Positions 61,163 through 64,000 of a DNA stretch of 64,000 nt are shown one piece after another. Below the pieces are notes generated by a model that ran no database searches, was not told the origin of the DNA, and saw only the letters and a program-made list of their open reading frames with translations. The stretch comes from CAZAQK01 sp964535825 (GTDB lineage Bacteria; Pseudomonadota; Alphaproteobacteria; Rickettsiales; SXRF01): contig CAZHUC010000001.1 in NCBI GenBank assembly GCA_964535825.1, positions 248,001 to 312,000 of the forward strand, in the 5' to 3' direction. The first letter of the stretch is position 1, and every line of letters starts with the position of its first letter. Made by a program: the position numbers and the translations under genes.

Positions 61163-61954
61163 ATGATGAAGAAAAATCAACACTCCGGTTTTACACTGCT
61201 TGAGCTTAGTTTTGTATTGCTGATACTTTCGCTGATGCTTGGTGGTATACTGGCTATCAGTGTCCAGAATACGCGTATTGAGAAGCGCAAGCAGCTTGAT
61301 GAGAAGATGCTGCGCATCAGAAATGCGATGATGGATTTCAGGCTGGCATATAAGCGCCTGCCATGTCCGGGTGATATCACATTGCTGGTTACTTCAAGCA
61401 ACTTTGGCAGGGAAGGTGATTCTCCAGGCGATTGTGCGGGTGGAGCACTTGCCTCAAATTATGCAACGGCTGGTTCTGCTGTATATGGCGGTTCAGTACC
61501 TGTACGCACGCTAGGCTTAACAGATGAAGACGCCTATGATCCATGGGGTAACATGTTATTATATGTTGTTGATAAAAATATTACACTTAGCTCGTTAAGT
61601 AATCCTTTTGCTACCTACCCACCTACCCATGCAACCATTGGCAATATCACCGTGCGTGACGGAGAAGGGGATACTATTACCAGCAGGGCGCTCTATCTTA
61701 TATTATCACATGGGCAAAATGCCCATGGCGCATATATGCGTAGCGGTGTGCGTAAATCCACAGGTTCAGTGAATACAATGGAACAGATGAATTGCCATTG
61801 TGACGATACGCTAGCCGCTACGCCATTTACCGCAATCTTTTATAAGGCTTTTGAGACTACCAGTTCAACGAATGCGCTTAATTCCTTTGATGACAAGGTG
61901 ATGTTCGTTATGCGAAACGAGATGCTTTCTGCCGCCGAGGCGGAGTTTGAATAG
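61163..61954 (+). CDS. Pseudopilin-like prepilin protein
   Basis: A 263-residue protein with the type IV prepilin signal SGFTLLELSFVLLIL: cleavage between G9 and F10, with Glu at +5 (E14), followed by the hydrophobic helix. The mature part has Cys pairs (PCPGD, GDCAGG, CHCDD) and ends with an acidic tail. It would be processed by a prepilin peptidase and may belong to a type II secretion or pilus system, but no other such gene is present in the window. ATG 61163, with a second ATG next to it. Confidence 0.85.
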   Translation: MMKKNQHSGFTLLELSFVLLILSLMLGGILAISVQNTRIEKRKQLDEKMLRIRNAMMDFRLAYKRLPCPGDITLLVTSSNFGREGDSPGDCAGGALASNYATAGSAVYGGSVPVRTLGLTDEDAYDPWGNMLLYVVDKNITLSSLSNPFATYPPTHATIGNITVRDGEGDTITSRALYLILSHGQNAHGAYMRSGVRKSTGSVNTMEQMNCHCDDTLAATPFTAIFYKAFETTSSTNALNSFDDKVMFVMRNEMLSAAEAEFE

Positions 61955-62014
61955 CCAAAACCATATTCACTAATAATTATTAATAAATTTAACACTCCTT
62001 TAACCCAAATCCCT

Positions 62015-62020
62015 TATAAT
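62015..62020 (+). promoter_or_regulatory. Candidate -10 box before the 81-aa gene
   Basis: Perfect TATAAT 41 bp before the ATG at 62062, in an AT-rich gap. A convincing -35 box was not found at the normal distance, so this is tentative. A GGGGGG ribosome site lies at 62051-62056. Confidence 0.35.
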
Positions 62021-62061
62021 AGTTAGTAACAATAAAAAATTATTATATAACGGGGGGTTAT

Positions 62062-62307
62062 ATGATGGCCATGAATGTGCGCACGTCTGTGGGTATGGCT
62101 ACCAACAGTGGATTCAGCGGTGGTGCGGTCAATGATGCGTTGACGCGAGCCATGAAGGATCTCTCCAGCAATCAAACGATCACTCAGGCTGATGACCGCG
62201 TACTGGCAGCCGCCATGGACAGTATGAAACCTGCTGCAAAATCAGAAGGGCAGGATGTGAACCGGTCATTACCAATGAATAACCGCGACTCAGGCAGGAG
62301 CATATAA
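62062..62307 (+). CDS. Small unknown protein (81 aa)
   Basis: A short soluble protein with strong start signals: GGGGGG 5 bases before the ATG pair at 62062. The sequence is Ser, Asn, Ala and Met rich, with ALTRAMKDLSS and VLAAAMDSMKP suggesting two short helices and a disordered tail. No family recognised. The next gene begins 5 bp after it, so they probably form a two-gene unit. Confidence 0.6.
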   Translation: MMAMNVRTSVGMATNSGFSGGAVNDALTRAMKDLSSNQTITQADDRVLAAAMDSMKPAAKSEGQDVNRSLPMNNRDSGRSI

Positions 62308-62312
62308 CCTGC

Positions 62313-62651
62313 ATGCAGCAGCTTCAGCAAACGCAATCCAGCCTTAATCCCCAATCTGTTTCAGACCTGCTCTGTTCCATCATTGTGCTGTGCCACGCCC
62401 AGCATCAGGATGGCAAGCCGTTCTGGGCGTATCTATGTATTCGGCCAAGCATGGCGAAGGCATTCGCTGATGCGCGTGACAGCGGTACGATGGATCTGGC
62501 GGATTATGGCACGATCATCGAGTTTGGAGATGGTGAAGAAGTGCCGAACGACGTGCAGGCGCGCATGCGTCGTGATTATGGCGTGCGTAATGATTATGAA
62601 GACCAGCTAGCTAGTGCGGTCGAGTCTCTGAAGGCAAAATATCTGCCTTAA
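62313..62651 (+). CDS. Small unknown protein (112 aa)
   Basis: A soluble 112-residue protein. The N-terminus contains LCSIIVLCHAQHQDGKPFWAYL, and the rest is acidic with DYGTIIEFGDGEEVP, MRRDYGVRNDYE and a Lys-rich end. Five bp after the 81-aa gene, and followed by the palindromic copy at 62657. Looks like a real conserved gene by composition, but I know no family. ATG 62313. Confidence 0.6.
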   Translation: MQQLQQTQSSLNPQSVSDLLCSIIVLCHAQHQDGKPFWAYLCIRPSMAKAFADARDSGTMDLADYGTIIEFGDGEEVPNDVQARMRRDYGVRNDYEDQLASAVESLKAKYLP

Positions 62652-62656
62652 AAAAT

Positions 62657-62718
62657 ATGCCAGCAAACGCTGGTATCCAAAAAAACATATTGCTAAGTTC
62701 TGGAACAACTGGAATGAC
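62657..62718. repeat. GTCAT-type palindromic element, degenerate copy 3
   Basis: The left end ATGCCAGC-AAAC-GCTGGTAT is a self-complementary hairpin like the left end of copy 2, followed by ATCC; the right end finishes in TGGAATGAC, the common element end. The middle is decayed. Its translation (MPANAGIQ...) reads in frame into the deacetylase gene and creates a false 19-codon extension. Confidence 0.65.
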
Positions 62719-63430
62719 GAACTTTATGTATCAGAATATCGTTATACTGACAGGTGCGGGTATCTCGGCGGAATCAGGTCTTTCCACCTTCCGCGACAAT
62801 GGCGGCTTATGGGATAACCACCGCATTGAGGATGTGGCCACTCCCGAAGCGTTTGAGATCAATCCGGCCATGGTTCAGAATTTCTATAACATGCGTCGTT
62901 CACAGTTGAAAGATGTTGTGCCGAATGCGGCGCATCTTGCCATTGCCGAATTGGCAAAGAAATCATCCGGCCGTGTCACTGTCATCACGCAGAATGTTGA
63001 TGACTTGCATGACAGGGTGATGCCGGAACAGGTGATACACATGCATGGGGAGCTTAAAAAGGCCCGCTGTGCCATGACCGATGAAGTATTCACCTGGGAA
63101 GGCGATATTACAGCAGAAACACTTTGCCCATGTTGTAAAAAGGCTGGCAGATTGAGGCCGCATATCGTCTGGTTCGGGGAGATACCGCTACACATGGATC
63201 TCATCGCGCACCTTCTTTCGGAGTGTGACCTGTTCATCTCCATCGGTACATCGGGTACGGTCTATCCCGCGGCAGGGTTTGTGCATACGGTGCGCACGCA
63301 CGGCCGCGCCCATACGGTAGAGATCAATTTGGAGCGTTCAGGCAGTTATACTCTGTTCCACGAGCAAATATACGGCAAGGCAGGCGAAATGCTGCCGCAG
63401 TTTATAAATAATATATTGAGCAGTAACTAG
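62714..63430 (+). CDS. cobB: Sir2-family NAD-dependent deacetylase CobB
   Basis: Removes acetyl or succinyl groups from lysines using NAD+. GAGISAESG is the NAD-binding motif, TQNVDDLHD and HMHGEL carry the catalytic His, and the zinc-region pattern (one Cys in RCAMTDEVF, then CPCC) is like E. coli CobB, followed by RPHIVWFGEIP. The frame opens at 62657, but those first residues come from the palindromic element, so the start is taken as ATG 62714 (ATG 62726 is also possible). 239 residues from 62714. Confidence 0.93.
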   Translation: MTNFMYQNIVILTGAGISAESGLSTFRDNGGLWDNHRIEDVATPEAFEINPAMVQNFYNMRRSQLKDVVPNAAHLAIAELAKKSSGRVTVITQNVDDLHDRVMPEQVIHMHGELKKARCAMTDEVFTWEGDITAETLCPCCKKAGRLRPHIVWFGEIPLHMDLIAHLLSECDLFISIGTSGTVYPAAGFVHTVRTHGRAHTVEINLERSGSYTLFHEQIYGKAGEMLPQFINNILSSN

Positions 63431-63925
63431 TTAGATAGCCTTTGCAGCGGCCAGTACTTCCTGAACGTGGCCTTCTACCTTCACCTTGCGCCAGATACCG
63501 CGGATCTTGCCGCCAGCATCGATAAGGAAGGTTGAGCGTTCAATACCCATGTAGGTTTTGCCATACATGCTTTTTTCTTTCCAAACATCAAAGGTCTCGC
63601 ACATATCGCCATCCTCATCAGAAAGTAGAGGGAATGGCAGGCAATATTTTTCTTTGAATTTGACGTGGCTTTTTATGGAATCTTTCGAAATACCAAAAAT
63701 AACCGTATTCGCGGATGTGAATGCATCCATATGGTCGCGGAAATCCTTGGATTCCATGGTGCAGCCCGGTGTGTCATCCTTTGGGTAGAAATAGATCACC
63801 ACATTCTTGCCTTTGAGACTTGCAAGGCTCACGGTGTTGCCATCATGCGCGGGCAGTGAGAATTCTGGTGATTTGTCACCGATCTTAAGGTTGCTTCCTT
63901 CAGATTTTATAGCGGTTGCGGACAT
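63431..63925 (-). CDS. bcp: Thioredoxin-dependent peroxiredoxin Bcp
   Basis: Reduces hydroperoxides. The peroxidatic Cys is in PKDDTPGCTMESKDF; the usual second Cys five residues later is absent (CTMESK), so the protein is a one-Cys type or uses another Cys for resolution. Other family parts are VIYFYPKDD, GISKDS and FPLLSDEDG. The frame opens at a TTG (63931), but ATG 63925, with AAGGAG 8 bases upstream, is the better start, giving 164 residues. Converges with cobB, abutting it. Confidence 0.95.
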   Translation of the reverse strand: MSATAIKSEGSNLKIGDKSPEFSLPAHDGNTVSLASLKGKNVVIYFYPKDDTPGCTMESKDFRDHMDAFTSANTVIFGISKDSIKSHVKFKEKYCLPFPLLSDEDGDMCETFDVWKEKSMYGKTYMGIERSTFLIDAGGKIRGIWRKVKVEGHVQEVLAAAKAI

Positions 63926-64000
63926 GCTCAAGACTCCTTGGCTGTGGGTTGTATAAGGGACAGGTAGAGAGCATAAACGCTCTGCTGGGTAGCCGCCAGC

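Noticed and set aside
1..64000. CRISPR arrays, insertion sequences, prophage or riboswitches
   Set aside because: No regularly spaced direct repeats, transposase, integrase or phage structural genes were seen, and no cobalamin or other known riboswitch pattern was recognised upstream of the mutase or leuC.

Overview
The window is a gene-dense chromosomal segment of an alphaproteobacterium, roughly half G+C by eye. Three things point there: the rpsP-rimM-trmD-rplS block followed by leuCDB and asd; the rpmB / cobT-cobS / DnaJ-like / bolA neighbourhood; and ubiB-ubiE // mutM-rpsT-dnaA-dnaN-recF-gyrB. The valyl-tRNA synthetase is of the short Rickettsia/archaeal type, and there are Rickettsia-like palindromic elements, including one that appears to sit in frame inside trmD. 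This suggests a member or relative of Rickettsiales that is not strongly reduced: it keeps leucine biosynthesis, two-component signalling and a methylmalonyl-CoA mutase. The species cannot be named from the sequence.

Layout. 1-26.7 kb is mostly minus strand: an unknown partial gene, valS, a membrane-protein pair, asd, leuB, a small CDF transporter, leuD, leuC, the ribosomal/tRNA-modification operon, then ffh. Between rpsP and ffh lie an acyltransferase and a 1006-residue unknown protein. 17-21.5 kb carries a kinase-like protein, a [2Fe-2S] ferredoxin-like protein, YggT, a YfiR-like periplasmic protein paired with a histidine kinase, and a MarR regulator. 21.6-28.7 kb holds rpmB, a putative lipoprotein, cobT/cobS, a DnaJ-like protein, bolA, an orphan ParA, TsaC/Sua5 and a TetR regulator. 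28.8-35.2 kb has three tRNAs (Gln, Cys, Asn), a single-domain response regulator, LysE, rimO, a GT-C membrane glycosyltransferase and a three-SPOR-domain protein. 35.2-41.8 kb has a degenerate (pseudo) histidine kinase, two paralogous unknown membrane proteins, and groES-groEL under a heat-shock-like promoter. 41.8-46.2 kb has a family-5 uracil-DNA glycosylase, an exported HAD hydrolase, an unknown membrane-anchored protein, a GT2 glycosyltransferase and ubiB. 46.2-55.2 kb is the ubiE // mutM-rpsT-dnaA-dnaN-recF-unknown-gyrB cluster. 55-64 kb has a second GT-C protein, meaB, methylmalonyl-CoA mutase, a MscS channel, a pseudopilin, two small unknown genes, cobB and bcp.

How the genes work together. 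leuC/leuD/leuB carry out the isomerisation and oxidation steps of leucine synthesis, and asd feeds the aspartate family. Methylmalonyl-CoA mutase and its chaperone MeaB form one translationally coupled unit that needs B12. The dnaA-dnaN-recF-gyrB run supplies replication initiation, the sliding clamp, recombination and gyrase. YfiR plus the CHASE-like kinase looks like one envelope-sensing module. Genes are tightly packed: many overlap by 4 bp, and several convergent pairs overlap by 30-45 bp. Several natural starts are GTG or TTG.

The most interesting signals are the palindromic elements (one probably in frame in TrmD, others fused to apparent 5' gene ends), the pseudo-histidine kinase whose promoter spacer is an exact palindrome, and a repeat module shared by the 1006-residue protein and probably the gene at the left edge. 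The paralogous pair of unknown membrane proteins also stands out. No CRISPR array, insertion sequence, prophage or rRNA gene was seen.
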